In this document: piece by piece, positions 25,968 to 34,241 of the stretch
How positions within the stretch are numbered: position 1 is the first letter of the stretch
How the letters are laid out: each line of letters begins with the position of its first letter
From: Gemmobacter lanyuensis
Lineage (GTDB): Bacteria > Pseudomonadota > Alphaproteobacteria > Rhodobacterales > Rhodobacteraceae
DNA: 64,000 nucleotides
Direction of reading: 5' to 3'
NCBI RefSeq assembly: GCF_014652355.1
Contig: NZ_BMYQ01000013.1
Coordinates: 50,234 to 114,233, forward strand
Notes under the pieces: generated by a model
Seen by the model: only the letters and a program-made list of their open reading frames with translations
Told to the model about the DNA's origin: nothing
Database searches by the model: none
Made by a program: the position numbers and the translations under genes

Positions 25968-26990
25968 TTACTTGATCACCGCGCCGCGCACGCGCGACGT
26001 GGTCAGCGCAACTACGGTGATGATGAAAAGGCCGTAAACAAGGCTCTGCGCTTCGGCGCCAAACCCCATAGCCTGAATGGCAATCGGCACGAAGGCCACG
26101 GTCAGTGCCCCGAACACCACGTTGATTGGGTTGGTCTGCCCGCCCGAAATCGAGGTGCCGCCCACAAGCGCAGCCGCGATCCCCGGCAGAAGCAGGTTAC
26201 TGCCCAAGCCGCTGGCCGAGGCCGATCCAGCCTGTGCCACGATCGCAAGCCCCGCAAGACCGCCGCTCAGCCCTGAAATCGCATAGGTGATGACCTTGAT
26301 GGGCAGGGTCGGCACGGCAGAAAGCGTTGCCGCGCGTTCATTCTTGCCGATTGCCGTCATGCCAAGGCCTAGGCGGGTCAGCGAGAGCAGGCCCCAATAA
26401 ACCAGCGCTACGAAAACCCCGATCCAGAATGTCAGCGGCGCGAACAACAGCGAGGTGCTGTAAAGCGCGGCGATCAGCTCCCGGTTTTCCGAGATGTAGA
26501 TGGTCTGAGAGTCGCTCGTGACCAGAGCCGCAGTCTGCAGCAGGCCAAGCGTCCCCAGCGTCAACGCAAAGGACGGTACCTGCGTAACCGCGACCAGCAG
26601 CCCGTTCAGGATACCGATGGCAACGGTCACCGCCAGTACCGCCACGATGCCCATCACCCCCATGCCCGGCAACCAAAGCGCAACAAGAATGGCGCCGACC
26701 ATGCTGATCGCCGCATTCGAGAGGTCGATGGAGCCGATGTTCAGCACCATGGCCTGCCCCAGTGCGACGAACAGGATGGGTGCGGCCGATGCCGTGACGA
26801 TGGAAATCCCCAGCGGCTTCAGGTAGTTGGGGTTCAAAATCCCGACGATCAGCAGCATCGACACAAAGACCAGCACCGGGGCCAGCGCATGCCAGGCCGC
26901 CACGACGCGATGGCGCGTCAGACCGCCCGGCGGGATCACGCCGCCAAAGCTCGGCTGTGAGGAGGAGATCGTCTGTATCTTGTTCATCAT
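25968..26990 (-). CDS. Sugar ABC transporter permease (BPD_transp_2 family), permease 2 of 2
   Basis: This 340-residue polytopic protein has the family stretches LGQAMVLNIGSIDLSNAAISMVGAILVALWLPG, GLGMTAIGKNERAATLSAVPTLPIKVITY and GIAAALVGGTSISGGQTNPINVVFGAL. It is the last gene of the operon and overlaps the ATPase by 4 nt (ATGA). Its partner is a different permease at 28513-29487, so the channel is probably a heterodimer, as in LsrC/LsrD, and unlike the single-permease importer at 12.7-16.3 kb. A strong terminator follows. Confidence 0.92.
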   Translation of the reverse strand: MMNKIQTISSSQPSFGGVIPPGGLTRHRVVAAWHALAPVLVFVSMLLIVGILNPNYLKPLGISIVTASAAPILFVALGQAMVLNIGSIDLSNAAISMVGAILVALWLPGMGVMGIVAVLAVTVAIGILNGLLVAVTQVPSFALTLGTLGLLQTAALVTSDSQTIYISENRELIAALYSTSLLFAPLTFWIGVFVALVYWGLLSLTRLGLGMTAIGKNERAATLSAVPTLPIKVITYAISGLSGGLAGLAIVAQAGSASASGLGSNLLLPGIAAALVGGTSISGGQTNPINVVFGALTVAFVPIAIQAMGFGAEAQSLVYGLFIITVVALTTSRVRGAVIK

Positions 26991-28516
26991 ACCATATCCG
27001 CCACGATGTCCTGAATCGCCAGGTTCCGGTTGCTGTGAAGGTCATGCCGGGCCGAGCGCAGCCCATCGCGCATGACGATGATGTCGTCGGCCATCTCTAG
27101 CGCCTCTTCGATGGTATCGGGGATCAGGATCACCGCCACCCCGGCCTTGCAGGCTGCGCGGATCTGGGCGTTCACCGTTTTTGATGCCCCCACATCCAGC
27201 CCGCGCAACGGGTGATCGAGGATCAGAACCTTCAACGCATCGCTGTTCAGCCATTTGGCCATGACGACCTTCTGCTGGTTCCCGCCGGAAAACTGCCCCA
27301 GCGGCAGCGATACGTCACCGGGCCGCACATCCAGACGGCTGAACCAGTCCTTCGCCACCCGTGCCATGGTACGGGGCCGCAGGAAGGGGCCAACCGCGCC
27401 GACACCCGGATTGGTCAGTGCGATATTGCGGGTTGACGACAGCCCCCCCACGATGCCTTCCACCTTGCGTTCGGCGGGCACAAAGGCCAGCCCCGCCGCC
27501 ACCGCCTTGCGGATCGACCAGCGGGATACAGGCTTGCCGTTGATTTCGATGCTGCCGCCATCGTGGGTTTCGGCGCCAAAAAGTGTACGAGCGAGCGATT
27601 CACGCCCCGATTTTGATGCCCCCACCAACGCGAGGATCTGGCCGGGATGCACCTCGAACGAGATATCATGGAATTCCCCCTGCCGAGACAGGCGCGTCAC
27701 TTTGACCGCAGGCTTGCTGGCCACAGCCGGGCGCTGGCGGGCGTGGATCACGGGTTCCGCCTGACCGTCCACCATGGCGCTGAAGAGATCCGCCTTGGAC
27801 ACCCCGGCGGTGGGGCGGTCGCTTGACAGCGATCCGCTGCGCATCACGACCACGCGGTCACAGATCCGCAGGATCTCATCCAGACGGTGCGAAACGAAGA
27901 TCACGCTGGCAAACTCGCGCAGCTTGCGAATTTCCCGTTCCAGCACCGCGGTTTCCTGCTGTTCCAGCACGGCCGTTGGTTCATCAAGGATGACAAGCGG
28001 GGTCGATCGCCTGCCGGGGTCGATGCAGACCGCGCGGGCAATTTCTACCATCTGGCGGTCGATGAAGGAGAGGTCTGAAACCTTGGTATTCGGGTTCAGC
28101 TTTGCCCCGATCTTGTCCAGCACCTTCTGCGCCTCTCGGTTCAGACGGCCCCAATCCTGAAGGCCGAGCCGCGACAGGGCGCTTCCGGTCATGGCATGCT
28201 GTTCGATGTTTTCGGCCACCGTGAGGTTGGTGAAAAGCGACTGCTCCTGATGCACCACGCCCACCCCCGCCGCGCGGGCATCATTGGGACCGCGGAACTT
28301 CACCTCGACGCCGTTCATCTCGATCTTGCCGGTGTCGGGCTTTTCGATCCCCGCAAGGATCTTCAGCAGCGTGGATTTACCGGCGCCGTTTTCGCCCACA
28401 AGGCCCAGCACCTCGCCGCGCCGGATTTCAAGAGAGACATTGTTCAGCGCCTTAACGGCCCCGAATGACCTGCTGACATTGATCAGCCGCAGGACAGGAG
28501 GAGGGGTCTGGGTCAT
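26987..28516 (-). CDS. Sugar ABC transporter ATP-binding protein, duplicated NBD
   Basis: This is a 509-residue RbsA-type double ATPase. NBD1 has Walker A GENGAGKST (41-49) and Walker B LVILDEPTAVL. NBD2 has the degenerate Walker A ALVGASKSGRES, canonical signature FSGGNQQKVVMAKWL, and a Walker B reading VLILDHPLRGLDVG. In the last motif the catalytic Glu that normally follows the Asp is His. The other duplicated ATPase in the window (13728-15248) keeps DEPT there, so this is a real difference. The gene overlaps both neighbouring permease genes by 4 nt. Confidence 0.93.
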   Translation of the reverse strand: MTQTPPPVLRLINVSRSFGAVKALNNVSLEIRRGEVLGLVGENGAGKSTLLKILAGIEKPDTGKIEMNGVEVKFRGPNDARAAGVGVVHQEQSLFTNLTVAENIEQHAMTGSALSRLGLQDWGRLNREAQKVLDKIGAKLNPNTKVSDLSFIDRQMVEIARAVCIDPGRRSTPLVILDEPTAVLEQQETAVLEREIRKLREFASVIFVSHRLDEILRICDRVVVMRSGSLSSDRPTAGVSKADLFSAMVDGQAEPVIHARQRPAVASKPAVKVTRLSRQGEFHDISFEVHPGQILALVGASKSGRESLARTLFGAETHDGGSIEINGKPVSRWSIRKAVAAGLAFVPAERKVEGIVGGLSSTRNIALTNPGVGAVGPFLRPRTMARVAKDWFSRLDVRPGDVSLPLGQFSGGNQQKVVMAKWLNSDALKVLILDHPLRGLDVGASKTVNAQIRAACKAGVAVILIPDTIEEALEMADDIIVMRDGLRSARHDLHSNRNLAIQDIVADMV

Positions 28517-29487
28517 TTTGCCACCTTCAGGCGGTTGCGATGCGGCCAGGCGACCGTGACGATCGCGAGAATGAGGATCAGCCCGAAGACGCCCTGCTGG
28601 TAATCCGGGTCTACCCCCGCCAACACGAGGCCATTGTTCAGGATGACCAGTAGGAAGACCCCAAGCGAAGACCGCAGAACGCCGCCTTCCCCCCCGCTGA
28701 GCGCGGTACCGCCGATCACGGCCGCCGGGATGACGGTGAAAAGCTGGGTTGAACCGATGTCCGAGGACCCGGAGCCAAGCTGCATGGTGGCAAGGATGCC
28801 TGCCAGGGCACTTAGCCCCCCGGCGATGGCAAGCGCCATGATCTTATAGCGCGAGACACTGATACCGCTTGACCGGGCGATCGCTTCATTGTTGCCGATG
28901 GCCAGCAGACCGCGGCCGAAACGGGTGTAATTCATGATCACCAGACCAACCACGACGACAGCGCCGGCCAGCCAGAAGGAGTTCGGGATGCCCAGCGTCA
29001 GCCGTGTGGGCCAGCGGGCGAGGGCTTCATTCGTCAGGCTGGGCAGAAGCCCGTTGCCGTAAAGCATAATCCCAATGCCAAGGCCGACATACCAGGTACC
29101 TAGCGTGGCAACAAAGGACGGCACTTTCAGCCGTTCATAGATCAGCCCGGCAAACAGCCCCAGCGCGACCCCGGTTCCCAGTGCGATGACCCAGGCCCAG
29201 ACCCCGTAATCTAGGCCCGTGCGGGTGTTCGGCGTGATCAGGATCCAAGCCATACCGGCCGCCCCCATCACGCCCTGCACCGAAAGGTCGATCGACCCCA
29301 TCAGGATGACCAGCGTTGCCCCGACCACAATGATCAGCGGCACGGATGACTGGAACAGCACGTTCTGCAGGTTCTCCACACTCGCAAAGCGCGGGTTCAG
29401 AAACGAGAACACGACCATCAGGGCCACAACCGCGAGGATCAGCCCGGTCGGCCCCTTGCTTTCCCTGGACAGCAGATGATTGACCAT
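28513..29487 (-). CDS. Sugar ABC transporter permease (BPD_transp_2 family), permease 1 of 2
   Basis: This 324-residue membrane protein has VVGATLVILMGSIDLSVQGVMGAAGMAW, GLLAIGNNEAIARSSGISVSRYKIMALAIAGG and VIGGTALSGGEGGVLRSSLG, all BPD_transp_2 landmarks. The start is set at ATG 29487, with GGAG 8 nt upstream; the longer frame would need a TTG inside the Shine-Dalgarno. A hairpin separates it from the binding-protein gene upstream, and its stop overlaps the ATPase start by 4 nt. Confidence 0.92.
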   Translation of the reverse strand: MVNHLLSRESKGPTGLILAVVALMVVFSFLNPRFASVENLQNVLFQSSVPLIIVVGATLVILMGSIDLSVQGVMGAAGMAWILITPNTRTGLDYGVWAWVIALGTGVALGLFAGLIYERLKVPSFVATLGTWYVGLGIGIMLYGNGLLPSLTNEALARWPTRLTLGIPNSFWLAGAVVVVGLVIMNYTRFGRGLLAIGNNEAIARSSGISVSRYKIMALAIAGGLSALAGILATMQLGSGSSDIGSTQLFTVIPAAVIGGTALSGGEGGVLRSSLGVFLLVILNNGLVLAGVDPDYQQGVFGLILILAIVTVAWPHRNRLKVAK

Positions 29488-29537
29488 CTTCTTTCTCCTC
29501 AAATCTCAAATGATTGGTGCGCCTTGGGGCCATGACA

Positions 29538-29565
29538 GGTCTGGCCAGGACACCCCGGCCAGACC
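29538..29565 (-). terminator. Intercistronic hairpin after the second sugar-binding protein gene
   Basis: GGTCTGGCC (29538-29546) pairs perfectly with GGCCAGACC (29557-29565). It lies 15 nt after the binding-protein stop and ahead of the permease, with no T-run. The placement matches the hairpins after the three other binding-protein genes in the window. Confidence 0.6.
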
Positions 29566-29580
29566 CGCCGCGTCAGGCGG

Positions 29581-30684
29581 TTACCATTCAGAGGCGTCCG
29601 CGCGACCGCCACCAACCAGCGGCATGGGATCGGTCGCCCAGGGGCCATTCTGGACCAGACGATCCACGAAGGCGGCCGGGGCGCCCGGTTCGTCATACTG
29701 CAGATATTGCTGGTAGTTGCCGGGGGTGACGCAGCTCAGCTGGAACAGGCTTTCGCGTTTGTCGTCAGACAGTTCGCTTGGGACGATCTCGCCCGTGGCG
29801 GCCAGATAGGCGGTGTAAAGACCAACCGCCGAGGCCATGTAACCGCGATGGAAGGTTTCGCCGACGATGGCATTGTTGCCGCGGCCCGATTGGATGTCTT
29901 CCAGCGTCTTGGGATACAGGCCGTCCGAGGCGAATTTCACCTTGTCCAGCAGCCCGGCATTTTCGAACGACTGCATCGCGCCGATCTGCATGCCGTCATC
30001 TGCGCTCCAGACGCCGTTGATCTGATCGCCGTATTTCACGATCAGGTCTTGCGCGTTGCGGGCGCCCAGTTGCGGGTCCCAGTTGGAGGGACGTTCGTCC
30101 AGGATCTTGATATCGGGCCAGTTGGCCTCGATTTCGGCGCGGAAGCCGGCCACGCGGGTTTTCGACGTGGTCGAATCCGGCACGCCCGGCAGCAGCACCA
30201 CATTGCCCTTGCCGCCGATGGATTCGGCAATCGCCTTGGCACCGCACGCGCCCGATGACAGGCCCGGAATTTTCTGGAAGGCCACGAAATTGTCGCCCAC
30301 GTCCTGCGGTTTGTAATCGGCGGGCTTGTTCCACCAGATCGTCACATAGCCACCGGCCTGCTTGACCGCGTCCACAATGGTCGGCGCGTCGGACGAGGCC
30401 ACGGTATTGACGAACATGATGGGCGTCTTGCCGCTGGCAAGGATCGACATGATCCCCGCGATCTCGGTCTGGGACGAACCATTGGAGTTCACGATCTCCA
30501 GCGGGATGCCCAGCTCTTCGGACAGCGCCTTGCCGCCTTCGATGTTGGAGATCATGTAAGGGTTCGTGGTGTTGATGACGGAAACCACCAGAACCATGTC
30601 TTCCTTGGCAACCGGGGCGGCCAGGGCAGCACCAGAGAGTGTGCTGGCCGCGATACCGGCCAGCAGCAGAGATTTCGTTTTCAT
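29581..30684 (-). CDS. Sugar ABC transporter substrate-binding protein (Peripla_BP_4 type)
   Basis: The 367-residue protein has a signal peptide (MKTKSLLLAGIAASTLSGAALA) and a sugar-binding periplasmic fold. Typical segments are MVLVVSVINTTNPYMISNIEGGKALSEELG, GGKGNVVLLPGVPDSTTSKTRVAGFRAEIE and GVWSADDGMQIGAMQSFENAG. It is about 40 residues longer than RbsB, with an extended C-terminus. GGAGG precedes the ATG. It is unlike the binding protein at 15328-16302, so the two importers of the proposed regulon are likely to have different cargo or affinity. Confidence 0.9.
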   Translation of the reverse strand: MKTKSLLLAGIAASTLSGAALAAPVAKEDMVLVVSVINTTNPYMISNIEGGKALSEELGIPLEIVNSNGSSQTEIAGIMSILASGKTPIMFVNTVASSDAPTIVDAVKQAGGYVTIWWNKPADYKPQDVGDNFVAFQKIPGLSSGACGAKAIAESIGGKGNVVLLPGVPDSTTSKTRVAGFRAEIEANWPDIKILDERPSNWDPQLGARNAQDLIVKYGDQINGVWSADDGMQIGAMQSFENAGLLDKVKFASDGLYPKTLEDIQSGRGNNAIVGETFHRGYMASAVGLYTAYLAATGEIVPSELSDDKRESLFQLSCVTPGNYQQYLQYDEPGAPAAFVDRLVQNGPWATDPMPLVGGGRADASEW

Positions 30685-30729
30685 GTTTTCCTCCGTTGGA
30701 CTTGTTATCTTGCGTTTCGGGTCCGCGGA

Positions 30730-31968
30730 TCAGCCGCGATAGGCTCGAAAGAAGGTGCGCAGGTCGCCGACGAACAGGTCGGGCACCTCAAGAGGCGCAA
30801 AATGGCCACCCTGGTCATGGACGCGGTATTGCTTGAGGTTGAAGTACTTCTCGGTCCAGGTCATCGGCGGTTTGTAGATCTCGCCGGGGAAGATCGAGAC
30901 GGCAGTGGGCACGCCCACCACGGGGAAGCGGTCATGGCTGGGCTTCCACGGATTGCCGCGGCATTCCCAGTAGTAGCGCGACGAGGTGCCGCCGGTGCTG
31001 GTCAGGAAATAGACCGCCGCGGTGGTGATCAGATCTTCCTTGGGCCAGACCTGTTCGAAGGCCGCCGTGCCCAGGCCGCGTTCTGCCAGACCCCAGAAAT
31101 AGCGTTTCTCGGTGATCCAGGCGAGCTGGCCTGCCGGGCTGTCGGCCACCAGCGCCGCCAGCGTCTGCGGCTTGGTCAGCTGCATTTCGCCATAGCCGCT
31201 TTCGTTCTGCACGAAAAGCTTGCCGCGTTCGAACCATCCGGCTTCCTCGGGCGTGTATTCGCTTTCGGCGGGCAGCCCCAGCACCGGGTCGAAGGTGACG
31301 CCTGCGGGCTGGTCGGGGTGGCTGGGCAGATAGTGGCTCATCTGTGCGGGGAAATGGGTATAGACCCCGATCACATCGTCTTCATACTTGTGGCCATGCT
31401 GCTGGGCGATCAGCGCCCCCCAGTCGCCCCCGGCGGTCGCATAGCGCTCATAGCCCAGAACCTCTTTCATCAGCACGTTTTCAAGATCGGCCGTGTGCCA
31501 GAAGTTCCAGCCCGTTTCGCGCAGCGGCGACGAAAAGCCATAACCCGGCAGCGAAATCAGCACGACGTCAAAGCTGTCTTCCGCCTTGCCGCCATAAGCC
31601 TCGGGGTCGGTCAGCGGCCCGATCACCTTGCGAAGGTCCCAGAAGGTCCAAGGCCAGCCGTGATGGATCAAGAGCGGCATCGGATTCTTGCCCTTGCCCT
31701 TCACATGGATGAAGTGCAGCGGCACGCCCATCAGATCGACCTTGAACTGCGGCAGCTCATTCATGCGGCGTTCAACATCGCGCCAGTCGTAGTCTTCGAT
31801 CCAGTAGCGGATCAGCTCGCGGTGATAGGCGGTGTTGTAGCCGTATTTCCAGTCGTCATTGGCGAAGTCATCCGGAAAGCGCGTGCGCTTCAGCCGGTCC
31901 ATCATGTCAGTCAGATCGGCCTCGGGAATGGCGATCTTGAAGGGTTTCACATCGTATTTCGGTGCCAT
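30730..31968 (-). CDS. Epoxide hydrolase (EHN-domain alpha/beta-hydrolase, microsomal-type)
   Basis: The 412-residue protein has the N-terminal epoxide-hydrolase domain (YDVKPFKIAIPEADLTDMMDRLKRTRFPD...WKYGYNTAYHRELIRYW). It is followed by an alpha/beta-hydrolase core with the oxyanion motif HHGWPWTFWD, the nucleophile elbow GGDWGALIAQ (Asp nucleophile) and the catalytic His in GGHFAPLEVPD. No signal or membrane anchor is visible. Such enzymes open epoxides to vicinal diols. Its place between a peptidase and a sugar importer under a SorC-type operator is unusual. A diol product could feed the kinases and dehydrogenases of the regulon, but this is inference. Confidence 0.87.
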   Translation of the reverse strand: MAPKYDVKPFKIAIPEADLTDMMDRLKRTRFPDDFANDDWKYGYNTAYHRELIRYWIEDYDWRDVERRMNELPQFKVDLMGVPLHFIHVKGKGKNPMPLLIHHGWPWTFWDLRKVIGPLTDPEAYGGKAEDSFDVVLISLPGYGFSSPLRETGWNFWHTADLENVLMKEVLGYERYATAGGDWGALIAQQHGHKYEDDVIGVYTHFPAQMSHYLPSHPDQPAGVTFDPVLGLPAESEYTPEEAGWFERGKLFVQNESGYGEMQLTKPQTLAALVADSPAGQLAWITEKRYFWGLAERGLGTAAFEQVWPKEDLITTAAVYFLTSTGGTSSRYYWECRGNPWKPSHDRFPVVGVPTAVSIFPGEIYKPPMTWTEKYFNLKQYRVHDQGGHFAPLEVPDLFVGDLRTFFRAYRG

Positions 31969-32002
31969 CCTGGTTTCTCCCTCGTGGCAAATCTTCCCTG
32001 TT

Positions 32003-32028
32003 TGCCCAAGCGAACGGGCGCTTGGGCA
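32003..32028 (-). terminator. Intercistronic hairpin between the peptidase and epoxide hydrolase genes
   Basis: TGCCCAAGCG (32003-32012) and CGCTTGGGCA (32019-32028) form a perfect 10-bp stem with loop AACGGG. No T-run follows, so read-through into the epoxide hydrolase gene is expected. Confidence 0.6.
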
Positions 32029-32064
32029 GGTCTGCGATGTCAGATGTCAGAGGTGGCGGCCGGG

Positions 32065-33531
32065 TTAGTGCTTCAGGCTGCGCATCACATCCTTGATCAG
32101 CGGCCAGACGCGCGCCGCCGAGGTGTGATCCATGGATTCTTTGGGGGAATGCAGGTCGTAAAGGTTGGTGCCAATACCGATGGTATCGAGCCCTGCAATC
32201 CGCTGGGTGAACATCCCCAGTTCGAGGCTACAGACCGAAACCAGCACATCGGGCTTGTGGCCCATCACACGTTCATAGCTGTCCTTGGCGATCTGCAGCA
32301 TGGTCGAATTCGGGTTCCAGGGGAATTCCGGCGCATCCAGCCCGATCTGCGTGGCGGACACACCCTCGCCTGCAAGATCGGCCAGCAGCATCAGCTGATC
32401 CAGCACCGCATGCTTGCGCGAGGTGACGGCGCTGGTGATGGTGCAGATGATCTCGACCCCGGGCTTCGTCATCTTCATCAGCCCGATATTGTTCGAGGTT
32501 TCCCAGTTCCCCGGCACATCGAGGTTCTGGTTGGTGATCCCGTTGGGCATCAGCGCGATGGCCTGTACCAACCGGGCCGAGGCGCGGGGCGAAAAGGCCT
32601 GTGCGGGGGGGTCGTCGACGCGCCTCGTGGCAATCCGCATATCGGGGTCAGCCAGACGGAATTCGTGCCGGATATCAGCCGCCAGCGCCGCAACCGCAGC
32701 CTCAATCGCGCCAGTCGCTTCGGGCGGAGCCATGAGCAGCGCCTCAGCCTCGGCTGGGATGACGTTGTTCTGCACGCCTCCCGAAATCCGCGCGATTTGC
32801 ACCGCCCCCGCCTGGATGGCCCGGCGCACCAGCCGCCCGATCAGCACGATGGCATTGCCGCGTTCCTGATCGATGTCGAATTCGCAATGCCCGCCCCGCA
32901 GACCCCGCAGGTCAATCAGTAGTGGCACTAGGCCCGGTTTTGGCACCTGCCATTCGGCGTCGAAATCTAGACGGCAGGACACATCTCCCGAACAGCCCGC
33001 AAGCAGTTGCTTTTCGTCAATCCAGTTGAAGTCGATCATGCGCTTGCCGGTTAGAAGCTTCAGGTCGATGCTGTCACCGCCGACCTTGCCCATCTCCTCC
33101 ATCACCGTCATCACGCATTCCAGCGGCGGGTGAGGAATATCGGTAGAGTCGAGCAGCGCGAGCATATAGCTGATGCCCAGCCCGTTATCGGCGCCAAGGG
33201 TCGTGCCCTCGGCCCGGATTCGGTCGCCATCGACCTTCAGCTTGACACCCTGGGTGGCAAAGTCGTGCAGCACACCGTCATCCAGCTTGCAGACCATGTC
33301 GATGTGGCCATGCAGGATCACCGTAGGCGAATTCTCGTACCCCGGCGTGCCCGGCTTTTTCACGATGATATTGTCAAGCGCGTCACGGTGAAACACCAGC
33401 GCCCGCGACGTGGCAAAATCCGCAATGAAATCCGTCGCTTGCTTTTCATGTTGTGAACACCGGTGCTTGGCGCTGAGTTGTTCGAAAAAGCCCATCACTT
33501 CCTGCGGTTCAATCCCTTGCAGCACTGACAT
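32065..33531 (-). CDS. pepD: Aminoacyl-histidine dipeptidase (PepD, peptidase family M20)
   Basis: This 488-residue cytosolic metallopeptidase has metal-binding motifs HGHIDMV, GADNGLGISY and EEMGKVGGDSIDL, the PepD-typical lid region EKQLLAGCSGDVSCRL, and a C-terminal THTSAARVW-like DHTSAARVWPLI. PepD enzymes hydrolyse Xaa-His dipeptides such as carnosine, and some relatives cleave other amide-linked small molecules. The start at 33531 (MSVLQGIEPQEVM) has GGGAG 7 nt upstream and matches the family N-terminus. It is the first gene of the operon carrying the second sugar importer, with site D about 227 nt upstream. Confidence 0.9.
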   Translation of the reverse strand: MSVLQGIEPQEVMGFFEQLSAKHRCSQHEKQATDFIADFATSRALVFHRDALDNIIVKKPGTPGYENSPTVILHGHIDMVCKLDDGVLHDFATQGVKLKVDGDRIRAEGTTLGADNGLGISYMLALLDSTDIPHPPLECVMTVMEEMGKVGGDSIDLKLLTGKRMIDFNWIDEKQLLAGCSGDVSCRLDFDAEWQVPKPGLVPLLIDLRGLRGGHCEFDIDQERGNAIVLIGRLVRRAIQAGAVQIARISGGVQNNVIPAEAEALLMAPPEATGAIEAAVAALAADIRHEFRLADPDMRIATRRVDDPPAQAFSPRASARLVQAIALMPNGITNQNLDVPGNWETSNNIGLMKMTKPGVEIICTITSAVTSRKHAVLDQLMLLADLAGEGVSATQIGLDAPEFPWNPNSTMLQIAKDSYERVMGHKPDVLVSVCSLELGMFTQRIAGLDTIGIGTNLYDLHSPKESMDHTSAARVWPLIKDVMRSLKH

Positions 33532-34241
33532 TCCGTTCTCCCTTGTCTCCCCTGCGGCGATGCACCCCATCGGGACGCCTGCCTACTTCTGTCAGTCGGC
33601 GGCCCACACGTCACCCACGACCAGCCGAAATCCCGGCTTGTCTTGTGTTGTGTCCTTCGTGTCCTGTGCCACAGGTCTGGTGGCCTCCTCTGCCCCCAGC
33701 GGTCCCGCAGTCAAGACTCTGTCGCCGCCCCCTCTTCGATTGGCACTTATGTTCACATTAGTGGACATTTGCTTCTTTCAATACGGATAACAAACAGCCC
33801 GGAATCTGACAACAGAAATTCTGCGTCGGCCGGAAATTGCGCCAGATGAAGCTTTCATGATGATTATCAGATGGTTGCTTGGGGGCTGTTACTTCGGCAG
33901 CTCTGGCAGCTATCCCGATTCTCTCCGGTGGCGAGGTAGCGGGGGCTACAATTCAGCATGATTCTGCAACACGTCTGGGCGCCGCTGTGCCCAAATTCAG
34001 GATCACCTCCGGGTCCGCCGACCACATCGGGCAGCCCACCTGCCAGCATTCAGGTGGACATGCCCGGCCAGAATCCACAGCGCTGCATCACAGGCATGAC
34101 CCGCCCTGCGACTGCTCAGGCCAAAGCCGGCTGAAACACGGCAGCCGCAATCGAGCGGTTACCCACGATCAGAGATCGGCAGCTTGGGGTCTGGGAAGAA
34201 GCTCGGTTCTGCGATTGCAAAACGAACCTGCGACGATCTTT
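33532..34241. other. 710-bp region without a supportable gene; holds the upstream region of the pepD operon
   Basis: No open frame here has a recognisable domain. The left third carries site D (33749-33768) and AT-richer sequence suited to a leftward promoter, including TTGTCA near 33812-33807 on the minus strand. The right part (about 33850-34240) is nondescript and may be decayed coding sequence. Confidence 0.5.
33749..33768. promoter_or_regulatory. Candidate SorC-family operator, site D (pepD / epoxide hydrolase / ABC operon)
   Basis: ATGTTCA-CATTAG-TGGACAT is a 20-bp inverted repeat (7+6+7), one spacer base longer than sites A-C. It is surrounded by the same flanks as site C (GGCACTT before, TTGCTTC after). 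It sits about 227 nt upstream of pepD. Confidence 0.6.

Noticed and set aside
17062..30684. An AI-2 (Lsr) uptake system: SorC-type regulator, FGGY kinase, ABC importer with two permeases, and an aldolase
   Set aside because: The aldolase has class II zinc motifs, not the class I LsrF type, and there is no LsrG. The GlpD-type, AraM-type and E1/E2 genes do not belong to Lsr. Shared family names alone do not support it.
30802..32922. Long + strand open frame over the epoxide hydrolase and peptidase genes
   Set aside because: It is the antisense shadow of two clear minus-strand genes, with no domain, and reflects high GC and few stop codons.
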